From: Mastigias papua
Taxonomy: Eukaryota > Cnidaria > Scyphozoa > Rhizostomeae > Mastigiidae
DNA: 64,000 nt
Direction of reading: 5' to 3'
NCBI GenBank assembly: GCA_964019165.1
Contig: OZ025281.1
Location: forward strand, 149,501 to 213,500
The notes under the pieces are model-generated. The model was not told where the DNA came from. It saw only the letters and a program-made list of their open reading frames with translations, and ran no database searches. Position 1 is the first letter of the stretch; every line of letters begins with the position of its first letter. The position numbers and the translations under genes were made by a program. Of this stretch, positions 48,541 to 59,840 are shown one piece after another.

Positions 48541-48700
48541 ACAAATAATTGCCAATGTCCGTACAAAATTGCTAAGACTAATACGAAGTCATAAAATTAA
48601 TGTAAGATGTCAAAAGTAATTCCCAATGTCTGTAAAAAGTTCCTAATATTAATATGATGTCCCAAAATAATGCAAGATGTCACAAATAATTCCTAAAGGC

Positions 48701-50099
48701 CGAGTTACAGGAAGCCGGTTTCAGCTGGATATTGAGGGAATTATCAATTATCAGATTATCATTTTGCTTATTTCATCCTGTAATAAGCCAAAAAAAATAT
48801 TGCTAAATGGATTGTAGACAATCTAAGCGTTGTGGCAATAAAATCAAATTGGTTTGATTTTACTCAGAATATCGTGTGGAAGTTAAAAGCTACCAACAGT
48901 GGCTTTACACAAAGTAGCATGTTGCTTTCATAATAATGGCGACAAGTGAAAAGGAAGACCGCAACATGTTGCAGAGGTATGTTTACAGAGTTTGCAGAGG
49001 TGACCAAAGCGCACTACTTGACAACAATTTCTTTCAATATCTTGCCCTTCTAGTAACTATACTGTAAAAATATTTGTAAACACTATCCAGACCTTTTTTA
49101 AAATATAGCCCTTGATTCATATCAGTATAAACAACATGCACCTGACCAACAATCATTGAAAGCATGCATGTTATATTGCTGTATTTGGAAATAAATCAAT
49201 GTATAGACGACACTCTACTTTATCTAGATTCTCTCTTAATAGATATACAATGTAATTTGCATAGCCTCTCTCTAGAACAGTACACAGAGTTATGGAAGTG
49301 AGTATTTCGTGTAGAACTGCATGTCAGTCTCGTAGCCAAGGAGGTCTGGTGGGCACATCCCCCCCCCCCTATAGTTTTGTAATCGATTTCAGTGTCCCTA
49401 GAAACTACACTACTGTATTGCACTCCAATATTGTTGCTTCGTTTCAGCATTTGTCAGATTAGGCTCGCTTGCGAAAAAGACCCCCGTCATCAAATGTTTC
49501 CTAGCAGTGAGTAGATAGTTCGTACTCATATAGTGGCTCATTTAATCCTGTCTTTCTTCTATTCTTCCATGCTCACTGATACCTACTGCTCATATAATTC
49601 CCGCATTGGGCAGAGTTGATTCTCATTGAAAGTAAGTAGAGAAAGTGGCCTTACTCACCTCTCACATGAAATTGCTTTGCCTTTTATCCATAAAGTATAG
49701 TGCCACCGGGGATGGGAACTTTAGCTAGAACTTTCTTTCAAGACATTTTCTCCACTGAGAAGCTTTTTCTCCTATAGATATAAGAAATTACATTAGCAAG
49801 TTACCACTTGACAAGCTACTTTACAATACTACATGGATGATACCAGGGGGTGCAAAGTATCATGACTACCACCTGGCCTTTAAGGTACCCCTCTGGTCGA
49901 AAAGTAAATTAAATTCATAGTTTGTGCACAATTTGTGGCACAGTGATCACTTGGGTGTTCGACCAGAAGAGAACCATCCAAGTGATAACTAAAGCGCCTA
50001 TGATCTTAAATGACAGCTATTACTATCCATTAGAAACTTTAAATCCACATGATGAAATAAACTAAAATTTACATCAACCTAAGATTATCCTTTAATTTT
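48701..50099. other. Non-coding stretch between arrays
   Basis: No gene is recognised. There is a run of C at about 49361-49373, and a 9-bp inverted repeat ATCACTTGG/CCAAGTGAT near 49945-49985. The minus-strand frame at 49220-49450 has no motif. Confidence 0.6.
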
Positions 50100-50800
50100 G
50101 TTAGTCAATAACTAAAGTGTTACTAAAAGTCTTTCATGTTTCCGGTAAGCAAGTAGTTCCAACCTATTGCTGACCTATGCCTGAATGCTGTCATGCCAAG
50201 TTCTGTATTAGGTTTATTATCTCTCATTTTTGTATTGTCTCTCATACTACGAGTACAAATATCGCATTTTTCTATTATTTTTTCAATCCGTTCAGGACAG
50301 TTTTTATAGTAGGCTGTGTGTGATAAACATAGCAACCATTTCTTGTATACATAACAAATAGATTTCCATTTTACCGGTCTTGCCAGTTGTTCACTTTGTC
50401 CTTTGGATGCTTTCATGATAATGTCATAAGCTCTTTGGTGGATTCTGTCAATTCTCTCTAGCTGTCTTTTAGAACAACTCCCCCATACTCCTATTCCATA
50501 AGTCACACTGGGTAATATTCTATTGAAGTGTATTTTCTTTAAAATCTGAGAGGGGAGGCTTTTAAACCTTCTTAAGTTCTTAAGCTCAATGCTCATGTTT
50601 GTTGCTAAGTCAGTGATATGTTTGTTTCTAAGTCAGTGATATGTTTGTTTCTAAGTCAGTGATATGTTTGTTTCTAAGTCAGTGATATGTTTGTCCCAGG
50701 TGAGCTTGTGGTCAATTTTGAACCCAAGACATTTTGCAGTGGTTACATAACTGAGGACCTGATCATCTAATTTTATTGATTTCACAGGACCCATGAACTC
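50100..50800 (-). pseudogene. CR1/jockey-like LINE RT C-terminus
   Basis: Reading leftwards from 50800, the frame gives GPVKSIKLDDQVLSYVTTAK and CLGFKIDHKLTWDKHI, then a tandem 23-base expansion that breaks the frame. It continues as IELKNLRRFKSLPSQILKKI, ILPSVTYGIGVWGSCSKRQL, IHQRAYDIIMKA and NTELGMTAFRHRSAIGWNYL to 50123. This is the thumb and C-terminal region of a CR1/jockey-type LINE reverse transcriptase. It has the same strand as the PHD-endonuclease fragment at 57931-58427, so both could be ends of one element now separated by satellite and a Penelope fragment. That link is not proven. Confidence 0.75.
50605..50696. repeat. 23-base tandem repeat, four copies
   Basis: The units are CTAAGTCAGTGATATGTTTG plus three bases, repeated at 50605, 50628, 50651 and 50674. 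It lies inside the LINE frame and shifts it, because 23 is not a multiple of three. Confidence 0.95.
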
Positions 50801-51230
50801 TTTACTTCATTATAGCACGAAAAAGCGGGAACATTGCTTTAGCATACTGAAAGCTTTTTTCGTCCGACACTCGTCAGAGTATGAAACGTCGGATAGCGAC
50901 CGAAAGGTGAAACGAAATATATAGCCAGATGCGGGTACACGTGATATGATGAATAATGCGTCTATTTGGCTCTATGATTGGCCAATTAGCACCTATTCAC
51001 CATTGTTTACTTGAAAAGTCCAAGTGAAAAACGAACTCTTTTTGTTTACATGAGACTGGGTTTTGAGTCTTGATGTAAACCGATTCCAAAACACCTAAAT
51101 GAAAGGACAATCTTGCTTGCCCAATGATCCGAAAATTATCGTCTGTATATGTTTTGGCGCATTCTGGATTTGTAATAAGATGTTGTCCTATGGCCGAATC
51201 ACTTTTCATTTTAGACATAGAGTTAGCAAT
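50801..51230 (-). pseudogene. Penelope-like element 3' end (GIY-YIG domain C-terminus and tail)
   Basis: The minus-strand frame at 51218-50997 reads KSDSAIGQHLITNPECAKTY, DDNFRIIGQARLSFHLGVLE and SVYIKTQNPVSCKQKEFVFH. This matches my knowledge of the C-terminus of the GIY-YIG endonuclease of Penelope-like elements, including the LE--YIK--P-LC-Q-EF block. The N-terminal GIY-YIG motif and the RT are absent: the fragment starts abruptly at the 54-bp satellite. Downstream, 50996-50801 would be the tail with a hammerhead-like core at 50878-50859. Family call from motif recognition only. Confidence 0.65.
50859..50878 (-). ncRNA. Hammerhead ribozyme-like core
   Basis: The minus strand reads CTGACGAGTGTCGGACGAAA. 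CUGANGA and CGAAA are the conserved hammerhead strands, with a short stem between. Its place after a Penelope GIY-YIG frame fits the known ribozymes of these elements. The outer stems are not clear, so activity is doubtful. Confidence 0.4.
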
Positions 51231-54200
51231 CCTCTTGTAGAAAATTAGGTAACAACACCAGCTGTTACTACCCTTCCTATCCCACGTCTTCTAGCATATT
51301 AGGCAAACACACCAGATGTTACTAGCCTTCCTATCCCTCCTCTTGTAGTATATTAGGTAACCACACCAGATGATACTAGCCCTCCTATCCCACGTCTTCT
51401 AGCATATTAGGCAACAACACGAGATGTTATTAGCCTTCCTATCACTCCTCTTTGTAGTATTTTAGGCGGCCACACCAGATGTTACCAACCTCCCTATCCC
51501 TCCTCTTGTAGTATATTAGGTAACCACACCAGGTGTTACTAGCCTTCCTATCCCACGTCTTCTAGTATATTAGGCAATCACACCAGATGTTACTAGCCTT
51601 CCTATCCCTCCTCTTGTAGTATATTAGGCAACCACACCAGATGTTACTAGCCTTCATATCCCTCCTCTTGTAGTATATTACACAACAACACCAGGTGTTA
51701 CTAGCCTTCCTATCCCTCCTCTTGTAGTATATTACGCAACACCACCGGATGTTACTAGCCTTCCTATCCCTCCTCTTGTAGTATATTAGGCAACCACACC
51801 AGATGTTAATAGCCTCCCTTTCCCTCGTTTTGTAGTATATTAGACAACCACACCAAATGTTACTAGCCTTCCTATCCCTCCTCTTGTAGTATATTACGCA
51901 ACACCACCGGATGTTACTAGCCTTCCTATCCCTCCTCTTGTAGTATATTAGGCAACCACACCAGATGTTAATAGCCTCCCTTTCCCTCGTCTTGTAGTAT
52001 ATTAGACAACCACACCAAATGTTACTAGCCTTCCTATCCCTCCTCTTGTAGTATATTATGCAAAAACACCAGACGTTACTAGCCTTCCTATCCCTCCTCT
52101 TGTAGTATATTAGGCAACCACACCAGATGTTACCACCATTCCTATCCCTCGTCTTGTAGTATATTAGACAACCACACCGGATGTTACTAGCCTTCCTATC
52201 CCTCGTCTTGTAGTATATTAGACAACAAAACCAGATGTTACTAGCCTTCCTATCCCTCCTCTTGTAGTATATTAGGCAACCACACCAGGTGTTACTAGCC
52301 TTCCTATCCCTCCACTTGTAGTATATTAGGCAACAACACCAGATGTTACTAGCCTTCCTATCCCTCCTCTTGTAGTATATTAGGCAACCACACCAGATGT
52401 TACTAGCCTCCCTTTCCCTCGTCTTCTAGTATATTAGACAACAACACCATATGTTACTAGCCTTCCTATCCCTCCTCTTGTAGTCTATTATGCAAAACCA
52501 CCAGACGTTACTAGCCTTCCTATCCCTCCTCATGTAGTGTATTAGGCAACCACACCAGGTGTTACCAACCTTCCTATCCCTCGTCTTGTAGTATATTAGA
52601 CAACCGCACCAGATGTTACTAGCCTTCCTATCCCTCCTCTTAACGTATATTAGACAACAACACCAGATGTTACTAGCCTTCGATATCCCTCCTCTTGTAG
52701 TATATTAGGCAACCACACCAGGTGTTACTAGCCTTCCTATCCCTCGTCTTGTAGTATATTAGGCAACCACATCAGGTGTTTCTAACCTTCCTATCACTCG
52801 TCTTGTAGTATATTAGGCAACCACACCAGGTGTTACTAGCCTTCCTATCCCTCCTCTTGTAGTATATTAGGCAACCACACCAGGTGTTACTAAGCTTCCT
52901 ATCCCTCCTCTTGTAGTATATTAGGCAACAACACCAGGTGTTACTAGCCTCCCTATCCATCCTCTTGTAGTATATTAGGCAACCACACCAGATGTTACTA
53001 GCCTTCCTATCCCTCCTCTTGTAGTATATTAGGCAACCACACCGGATGTTACTAGCCTTCCTATCCCTCCTCTTGTAGTATATTAGGCAACCACACCAGA
53101 TGTTACTAGCCTCCCTATCCCTCGTCTTGTAGCATATAAGACAATACCAGGAGATGTTACTAGCCTTCCTATCACTCCTCTTGTAGTATTTTAGGCAACC
53201 ACACCAGATGTTACTAGCCTCCATCTCCCTCCTCTTGTAGTATATTAGGTAACTACACCAAGTGTTACTAGCCTTCCTATCCCTCCTGTTGTAGTATATT
53301 AGGTAACACCACAAGGTGTTACTAGCCATCCTATCCCACGTCTTCTAGCATATTAGGCAACCACACCAGATGTTACTAGCCTCCCTATCCCTCCTCTTGT
53401 AGTATATTAGGCAACCACACTGGATGTTACTAACCTTCCTATCCCTCCTCTTGTAGTATATTATGCACCAACACCAGATGTTACTAGCCTCCCTATCCAT
53501 CCTCTTTTAGTATATTAGCCAACCACACCAGATGTTACTAGCCTTCCTATCCCTCCTCTTGTAGTATATTAGGCAACAACACCAGATGTTACTAGCCGTC
53601 CTATCCCTCCTCTTCTAGAAGATTAGGCAACCACACCGGATGTTACTAGCCTTCCTATCCCTCCTCTTGTAGTATATTACACAACAACACTGGATGTTAC
53701 TAGCCTTCCTATCCCTCCTCTTATAGTATATTAGGCAACAACACCAGATGTTACTAGCCTTCATATCCCTCCTCTTGTAGTATATTAGGCAACCACACCA
53801 GGTGTTACCAGCCTTCCTATCCCTAGTCTTGTAGTATATTAGGCAACCACACCAGATGTTACTAGCCTCCCTTTCCCTCGTATTGTAGTATATTAGACAA
53901 CCACACCGGATGTTACTAGTCTTCCTATCCCTCGTCTTGTAGTATATTAGACAACAACACCAGATGTTACTAGCCTTCATATCCCTCCTCTTGTAGTATA
54001 TTAGGCAACCACACCAGGTGTTACCAGCCTTCCTATCCCAAGTCTTGTAGTATATTAGACAACAACACCAGATGTTACTAGCCTTCATATCCCTCCTTTG
54101 GCAGTATATTAGACAATCAAACCAGATGTTACTAGCCGTCCTATCCCTCCTCTTAAAGTATATTAGGCAACAACACCAGATGTTACTAGCCTTCCATATC

Positions 54201-57200
54201 CCTCCTCTTGTAGATTATTAGGTAACCACACCAGATGTTACTAGCCTTCCTATCCAACGCCTTTTAGCATATTATGCACCCACACCAGATGTTACTAGCC
54301 TTCCTATCCCTCCTCTTGTAGTATATTAGGTGACCACACCAGATGTTACTAGCCTTCCTATCCCTCCTCTTGTAGTATATTAAGTAGCCACATAAGGTGT
54401 AACTAGCCTTCCATATCCCTCCTCTTGTAGTTCATTAGGTAACCACACCAGATGTTACTAGCCTTCCTATCCCTCCTCTTGTAGAATATTAGGTAACCAC
54501 ACCAGGTGTTACTAGCCTTCCTATCCCACGTCTTCTAGCATATTAGGCAACCACACCAGATGTTACTAGCTTTCCTATCCCTCCTCTTGTAGTACATTAG
54601 GCAACAACACCAGATGTTACTAGCCGTCCTATCCCTCCTCTTTTAGTATATTAGGCAACCACACCAGGTGTTAATAGCCTTCCTATCCCTCCTCTTGTAG
54701 TATATTAGGCAACCACACCAGGTGTTACTAGCCTTCCTATCCCTCCTCTTGTAGTATATTAGGCAACAACACCAGGTGTTACTAGCCTTCCTATCCCTCC
54801 TCTTGTAGTATATTAGGCAACCACACCAGATGTTACTAGCCTTCCTATCCCTCCTCTTGTAGTATATTAGGCAACCACACCGGATGTTACTAGCCTTCCT
54901 ATCCCTCCTCTTGTAGTATATTAGGCAACCACACCAGATGTTACTAGCCTTCCTATCCCTCCTCTTGTAGTATATTAGGCAACAACACAAGATGTTACTA
55001 GCCTCCCTATCCCTCCTCTTGTAGTATATTAGCCAAACCACACCAGATGTTACTAGCCTTCCTATTCCTCCTCTTGTAGTATATTAGGCAACCACATCAG
55101 GTGTAACTAGCCTTCCTATTCCTCCTCTTGTAGTATATTAGGCAACAACACCAGATGTTATTAGCCTTCCTATCCCTCGTCTTGTAGTATATTAGACAAC
55201 AACACAAGGTGTTACTAGCCTTCATAACACTCCTCTTGTACTATATTAGGCAACCACACCAGATGTTACTAGCCTCCCTATCCCTCCTCTTGTAGTATAT
55301 TACACAACAACACCTGGTGTTACTAGCCTTCCTATCCCTCCTCTTGTAGTATATTAGGCAACAACACCAAATGTTACTAGCCTTCCTATCCCTCGTCTTG
55401 TAGTATATTAGACAGCAACACCAGATGTTGCTAGCCTTCCTATCACTCCTCTTGTAGTATGTTAGGCAACCACACCAGGTGTTACTAGCCTCCCTATCCA
55501 TCCTCTTGTAGCATATTAGGAAACCACACCAGGTGTTACTAGCCTTCCTATCCCTCCTCTTGTAGTATATTAGGTAACCACATAAGGTGTAACTAGCCTT
55601 CCATATCCCTCCTCTTGTAGTATATTAGGTAACTACACCACATGTTACTAGCCTTCCTATCCCTCGCCTTGTAGCATAGTAGACAATAACACGAGATGTT
55701 ATTAGCCTTACTATCACTCCTCTTGTAGTATTTTAGGCGACCACACCAGATGTTACTAGCCTCCCTATCCCTCCTCTTGTAGAATATTAGGTAACCACAC
55801 CAGGTGTTACTAGCCTTCCTATCCCACGTCTTCTAGCATATTAGGCAACCACACCAGATGTTACTAGCTTTCCTATCCCTCCTCTTGTAGTATATTAGGC
55901 AACAACACCAGATGTTACTAGCCGTCCTATCCCTCCTCTTGTAGTAAATTAGGCAACCACACCAGATGTTACTAGCCTTCCTATCCCTCCTCCTGTAGTA
56001 TATTAGGCAACCACACCAAGTGCTACTAGCCTCCCTATCCCTCCTCTTGTAGTATATTAGGCAACAACACCAGATGTTACTAGCCTCCCTATCCCTCCTC
56101 TTGTAGTATATTAGCCAACCACACCAGATGTTACTAGCCTTCCTATCCCTCCTCTTGTAGTATATTAGATAACCACACCAGGTGTTACTAGCCTTCCTAT
56201 CCCTCCTCTTGTAGTATATTAGGCAACCACACCAGATGTTACTAGCCTTCCTATCCCTCCTCTTGTAGTATATTAGGCAACAACACCAGATGTTACTAGC
56301 CTCCTTATCCCTCCTCTTGTAGTATATTAGGCAACCACACCAGATGTTACTAGCCTTCCTATCCCTCCTCCTGTAGTATATTGGGCAACCACAACAAGTG
56401 TTACTAGCCTCCCTATCCCTCCTCTTGTAGTATATTAGGCAACCACACCAGATGTTACTAGCCTTCCTATCCCTCCTCCTGTAGTTTATTAGGCAACCAC
56501 ACCAAGTGCTACTAGCCTCCCTATCCCTCCTCTTGTAGTATATTAGGCAACAACACCAGATGTTACTAGCTTCCCTATCCCTCCTCTTGTAGTATATTAG
56601 CCAACCACACCAGATGTTACTAGCCTTCCTATCCCTCCTCTAATAGTATATTAGGCAACCACACCAGGTGTTACTAGCCTTCCTATCCCTCCTCTTGTAG
56701 TATATTAGGCAACCACACCAGATGTTACTAGCCTTCCTATCCCTCCTCTTGTAGTATATTAGGCAACCACACCAGATGTTACTAGCCTTCCTATCCCTCC
56801 TCTTGTAGTATATTAGGCAACCACACCAGATGTTACTAGCCTTCCTATCCCTCCTCTTGTAGTATATTAGGCAACCACACCAGATGTTACTAGCCTTCCT
56901 ATCCCTCCTCTTGTAGTATATTAGGCAACCACACCAGATGTTACTAGCCTTCCTATCACTCCTCTTGTAGTATTTTAGGCAACCACACCAGATGTTACTA
57001 GCCTCCATCTCCCTCCTCCTGTAGTATATTAGGCAACCACACCAAGTGCTACTAGCCTCCCTATCCCTCCTCTTGTAGTATATTAGGCAACAACACCAGA
57101 TGTTACTAGCCTCCCTATCCCTCCTCTTGTAGTATATTAGCCAACCACACCAGATGTTACTAGCCTTCCTATCCCTCCTCTTGTAGTATATTAGATAACC

Positions 57201-57930
57201 ACACCAGGTGTTACTAGCCTTCCTATCCCTCCTCTTGTAGTATATTAGGCAACCACACCAGATGTTACTAGCCTTCCTATCCCTCCTCTTGTAGTATATT
57301 AGGCAACAACACCAGATGTTACTAGCCTCCTTATCCCTCCTCTTGTAGTATATTAGGCAACCACACCAGATGTTACTAGCCTTCCTATCCCTCCTCCTGT
57401 AGTATATTGGGCAACCACAACAAGTGTTACTAGCCTCCCTATCCCTCCTCTTGTAGTATATTAGGCAACCACACCAGATGTTACTAGCCTTCCTATCCCT
57501 CCTCCTGTAGTTTATTAGGCAACCACACCAAGTGCTACTAGCCTCCCTATCCCTCCTCTTGTAGTATATTAGGCAACCACACCAGATGTTACTAGCTTCC
57601 CTATCCCTCCTCTTGTAGTATATTAGCCAACCACACCAGATGTTACTAGCCTTCCTATCCCTCCTCTAATAGTATATTAGGCAACCACACCAGGTGTTAC
57701 TAGCCTTCCTATCCCTCCTCTTGTAGTATATTAGGCAACCACACCAGATGTTACTAGCCTTCCTATCCCTCCTCTTGTAGTATATTAGGCAACCACACCA
57801 GATGTTACTAGCCTTCCTATCCCTCCTCTTGTAGTATATTAGGCAACCACACCAGATGTTACTAGCCTTCCTATCCCTCCTCTTGTAGTATATTAGGCAA
57901 CCACACCAGATGTTACTAGCCTTCCTATCT
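51231..57930. repeat. 54-bp satellite array, about 124 copies, open on the minus strand
   Basis: The period is 54 bp. On the minus strand each unit translates to RRDRKASNIWCGCLIYYK or a close variant. As 54 is a multiple of three the frame stays open across many units, giving minus-strand frames of 122-185 residues (for example 52772-53329, 53615-54088 and 54643-55041). These are by-products of the repeat, and I see no separate gene. At its right end the array passes in frame into LINE endonuclease sequence at 57931. Left-end units are more diverged than right-end units, consistent with expansion or homogenisation near the LINE side. Confidence 0.95.
55990..57930. repeat. Duplicated 19-unit block (1026 bp) in the 54-bp array
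   Basis: Marker variants recur exactly 1026 bp apart: TTGGGCAACCACAACAAGTG at 56381 and 57407, and the TAATAG variant at 56641 and 57667. The two blocks span about 55990-56904 and 57016-57930. Confidence 0.85.
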
Positions 57931-58427
57931 CTCCTGGTAAGTATGTATCCTTCTACATTCATCAGTTCATCCTTTATATCACCATTCATGTGTGTTTTAC
58001 TTATACCCAAGATTTCAAGCCTTGTTTCGTGTAACAGGAAGCTTATCTGTGCCATTCTATTGAATAGACCATTGACATTAATCTGCGATACTTTGAGTCC
58101 TGATCTTTTAATCTTATTCCTCAGTCCATCATAAATATCGCAATCCCGAGTACTATCTTCAACCCGAGGTCCTAATCTATTTACTATGCCAATATATTTT
58201 GCACAGTACCACTGCTCATCCGTGGTAACAAGCATCTCATAAGTTTCTGGAGCCATGCTTATACACTTAATATGATACCACGAGTCGCACCTATCGCAGC
58301 ATATCCCAATACTTTTTACTGAGCCTTGGCATTTCCCACATGGGTCTTTTAATTGTCCACGGTTTAAACTTACATCCCCGGCTAACAATACCTGTAATTT
58401 GCTCACCTTACAGCAATTCGTTGACAC
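57931..58427 (-). pseudogene. CR1-like LINE ORF start: 2A-like relic, PHD finger, endonuclease N-terminus
   Basis: From the ATG at 58427, residues 16-25 read AGDVSLNRGQ, which resembles a decayed 2A-type skipping motif (DVExNPGP) known at the start of some LINE proteins. Residues 30-78 form a PHD finger: CGKC, CCDRCDSWYHIKC, WYCAKY, with the final Cys replaced by Tyr. The endonuclease begins at about residue 110 (LKVSQINVNGLFNRMAQISF, LEILGISKTHM). Its usual ETH reads KTH, so a metal-binding Glu is lost. After DELMNVEGYILTRRDR the frame runs straight into the 54-bp satellite. The element was defective or became so. Confidence 0.85.
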
Positions 58428-58675
58428 AATTTTCCGGTTTAGGCTATTCCTCGTGACTAAAGCTAGCCCCCCCCCCCTTGAGCTCGAATCCCATTTAAAT
58501 TCATTTCCATTGCGATTTGTAAAGCTATTTTTTCGCTCCTTTCCCTTTCTAACTATTTCCAGTGATGTTCAACTTTCCGTTTTTAAATGTATTTGCAATT
58601 AGAAAGAGTGTAACTACCAGCATCGAGAACATGAATTTACAGCGTTTGAAACGTGCAACCGCCATAAGTTAGTTT
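58428..58675. other. 5' flank of the PHD-LINE
   Basis: No frame of note; a run of C at about 58467-58478. It may be the LINE leader. Confidence 0.45.
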
Positions 58676-58987
58676 TTGTGTAAGTTAGTTACCATTAACG
58701 GAGTTGCTAAGAACGTCTTAAGAACCAAATTTGAAGATTGGTATGGAAAGGAAATAGCGAGACAGGTTAATGCAGGAGTTGAATTTTATTCAGTTGAAAT
58801 AAGAACAACATTGTCTTTCTTGAAACCGCTTCATGCAAGGTGGTTGATTGGTTTATATGATCATTTAAGAAACCAGCAAGATCTGATAAAGAAAGGATTT
58901 CATTTGTCTGGAATTACTGAGGCTATTTCTTTAAATATTGAACCAGAGGATCCATTCCTCGATCTGGACTTAGATCACAAAGAATAA
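58676..58987 (+). pseudogene. DNA-transposon transposase C-terminus (DDE, pogo/jerky-like)
   Basis: The frame reads TKFEDWYGKEIARQVNAGVE, LSFLKPLHARWLIGLYDHLR, IKKGFHLSGITEAISL and EDPFLDLDLDHKE before the stop. The pattern TxFxxWY followed by LKPLHARW, an I-xGF-xAGI stretch and a DPF-acidic end is what I associate with the C-terminus of DDE-type transposases of the pogo/Tigger/jerky kind. The catalytic region is absent. The frame begins abruptly at about 58676, so the rest is deleted or lies elsewhere. Family call is from memory of the motif. Confidence 0.5.
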
Positions 58988-59269
58988 AACGCAGCAGTAA
59001 CTGTATAAGTTCATTTAAGCCTTTTTTTCGAAATGTATTGTTGGAGATTTTGTTGTTATGTTGCTTTGAAAACTATCAAATCGAGTTTAGGACATTGTCC
59101 GAAATTTCCTGTAGTCTAATAGATTTTGTTCGAAAGTCTTCAACGAAACTGTCAGAACGAAACTTAAATGAAACTGTCCGATATCCTCAAAAAATTCAAT
59201 CCAAACTTTCTAACCGAAAATTAAACGTCCGAAATTAAACCGTCAAACATTTTTCGCGATTACTCTATT
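58988..59269. other. Non-coding stretch
   Basis: No gene; loosely repetitive AT-rich DNA with GAAACTGTC-type and CCGAAATT-type words. Confidence 0.5.
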
Positions 59270-59649
59270 ACTATACATTTAGTTTCCAAAGCAACTAATA
59301 GATCTATTAATAAAAATTTATTTCTTAAACTCATTAATGCATCTATCATTAGAGATATATTTTTTAAAGTCATTAATAGATCTGTAGTGAAACATAAACA
59401 TTGTAACTTAGGCCATTTCTCTGTCAATGCCGATTTTCTTTCTTTCATTCATTCACATTCCCAACATCGAACACCTTGGACATCACCATACGTTACTCCT
59501 GTCATCACACACTTGGTCATTCCTATTCTGTTGTTCTCCACACAATCATCGCCACACGAATCTATTCATTATTCCTCTAACAACAGCCAAACCCTTCCTT
59601 TACGTAAATCATGTTTATTTTGGGTTGCTATCTCTTTATATATATATAC

Positions 59650-59680
<31 letters not shown>

Positions 59681-59751
59681 TGTATATATTTATACACATA
59701 TATATATATATATAAATATATATATATATTTATATATATATATATATATAC

Positions 59752-59840
<89 letters not shown>

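Larger units (their letters stand above)
29297..48700. repeat. 71-bp satellite array, about 270 copies
   Basis: The period is 71 bp. Recognisable pieces of the monomer are CAATGTCTGTAAAAACTTCC, TAAGTCTAATACGAAGTC and ATACAAATAATGTAAGATGT. Copies vary at many sites, with better conserved blocks in the middle. It is AT-rich and free of genes; the short open frames at 35463 and 38633 are chance. Monomers with 6-8 extra bases (AATAAGTC, AAGAAGTC) appear near the right end. A clipped monomer lies near 36630. The left edge merges with the end of RTE copy E, and the right edge ends at about 48700 in unique DNA. Size and structure would suit centromeric or other heterochromatin. Confidence 0.97.

Noticed and set aside
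49220..49450. 76-codon minus-strand frame
   Set aside because: No recognisable motif, and it spans a low-complexity C-run.
29297..57930. CRISPR-like arrays
   Set aside because: The repeats are head-to-tail satellites without unique spacers and the context is eukaryotic.
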